Part shown: positions 63,743 through 64,000 of the stretch, piece by piece
Numbering within the stretch: the first letter of the stretch is position 1
Layout of the letters: each line of letters opens with the position of its first letter
Origin: Maribacter algarum (ex Lu et al. 2025) (nom. illeg.)
GTDB taxonomy: Bacteria; Bacteroidota; Bacteroidia; Flavobacteriales; Flavobacteriaceae
Direction of reading: 5' to 3'
DNA: 64,000 nt
Assembly: GCA_947495915.1 (NCBI GenBank)
Contig: CANMAW010000002.1
Span: 372,001-436,000, forward strand
Position numbers and translations under genes: made by a program
Notes under the pieces: generated by a model
What the model was told of the DNA's origin: nothing
Databases searched by the model: none
The model's input: only the letters and a program-made list of their open reading frames with translations

Positions 63743-64000
63743 ATGAAAGTTACCGTAGTGGGTGCAGGCGCAGTTGGCGCAAGTTGTGCAGAGTATATAG
63801 CGATTAAGAATTTCGCTTCAGAAGTAGTTCTTGTAGATATCAAAGAAGGTTATGCGGAAGGTAAAGCCATGGATCTTATGCAAACAGCTTCTTTAAACGG
63901 CTTTGATACCAAAATAACCGGTAGTACAAGTGATTATTCAAAAACGGCTGGTAGCGATATTGCGGTAATTACTTCAGGCATTCCGAGAAAACCCGGAATG
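63743..64000 (+). CDS. mdh: Malate dehydrogenase, N-terminal part (truncated by window)
   Basis: The visible 86 residues begin MKVTVVGAGAVGASCAEYIA, the NAD-binding Rossmann loop (GAGAVG). They continue with EVVLVDIKEGYAEGKAMDL and VITSGIPRKPGM, the substrate-loop start of LDH-type malate dehydrogenases. It oxidises malate to oxaloacetate in the TCA cycle. The catalytic Arg/His region lies beyond the window end. Confidence 0.94.
   Translation, partial: MKVTVVGAGAVGASCAEYIAIKNFASEVVLVDIKEGYAEGKAMDLMQTASLNGFDTKITGSTSDYSKTAGSDIAVITSGIPRKPGM

Overview
The window is chromosomal DNA of a marine-type Flavobacteriaceae (Bacteroidota), most like the Maribacter/Zobellia/Arenibacter group. The evidence is low GC, no Shine-Dalgarno sequences, and the Bacteroidota promoter -7 element TAnnTTTG upstream of many genes (queE, sulP, typA, kdsA, gyrB and others). 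Many Bacteroidota-typical families are present, including lipoproteins with a short signal and Cys, and a tmRNA tag ending YALAA. The assignment below family level is an impression, not a measurement. No phage, insertion sequence, CRISPR array, rRNA or ordinary tRNA was recognised.

Layout. 0-3 kb: a truncated lipocalin-like gene, ffh, folD and an overlooked 47-aa lipoprotein. 3-9 kb: aldo/keto reductase, glyoxalase-fold and alpha/beta hydrolase genes, an HxlR regulator with its own repeated operator, a HerA-like ATPase and queE. 9-18 kb: metalloprotease lipoprotein, methyltransferase, Cys-cluster protein, sterol-desaturase-type hydroxylase, NamZ muramidase, FtsX/LolC-like permease, PLP cysteine/cystathionine synthase and CotH. 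18.5-23.6 kb: a redox/sulfur module (Crp/Fnr regulator with a CX5C pair, di-heme peroxidase, SulP transporter, persulfide-dioxygenase-like MBL-rhodanese). Palindromes sit at matching promoter positions in front of the peroxidase and of sulP.

23.7-27.2 kb holds four short unlisted ORFs (three of them single-span membrane proteins), a DnaQ-GIY-YIG fusion nuclease, tmRNA (ssrA), and directly upstream a structured element with its own promoter that is probably the Flavobacteria 6S-type RNA. 28.8-31.4 kb is a compact minus-strand operon: membrane protein, winged-helix regulator, COQ4-like protein, two small membrane proteins and DUF1361. The same palindrome ACTTTGAAWTTCAAAGT occurs at two places in it and is the probable operator. 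31.5-41 kb: PHP phosphodiesterase, kdsA, tandem secreted paralogs, typA, ROK glucokinase and ftsE. 41-51 kb: large TPR protein plus an outer-membrane barrel, cytochrome lipoprotein, OmpA protein, MFS transporter and NYN-domain protein. 51-59 kb: amidohydrolase, DUF2911, asnB and gyrB.

58.9-63.6 kb is the most unusual part: four tandem, diverged copies of a unit of about 1.2 kb. Each unit has a conserved 20-nt upstream block, a 46-56 aa one-span membrane protein, a GCGTCAAT/ATTGACGC terminator, a convergent 119-121 aa lipocalin-like lipoprotein, and a conserved 24-nt motif upstream of the lipoprotein. Copy 2 is broken: its membrane-protein gene is frameshifted and its lipoprotein gene is gone, although the 24-nt motif remains. 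The window closes with the start of mdh.
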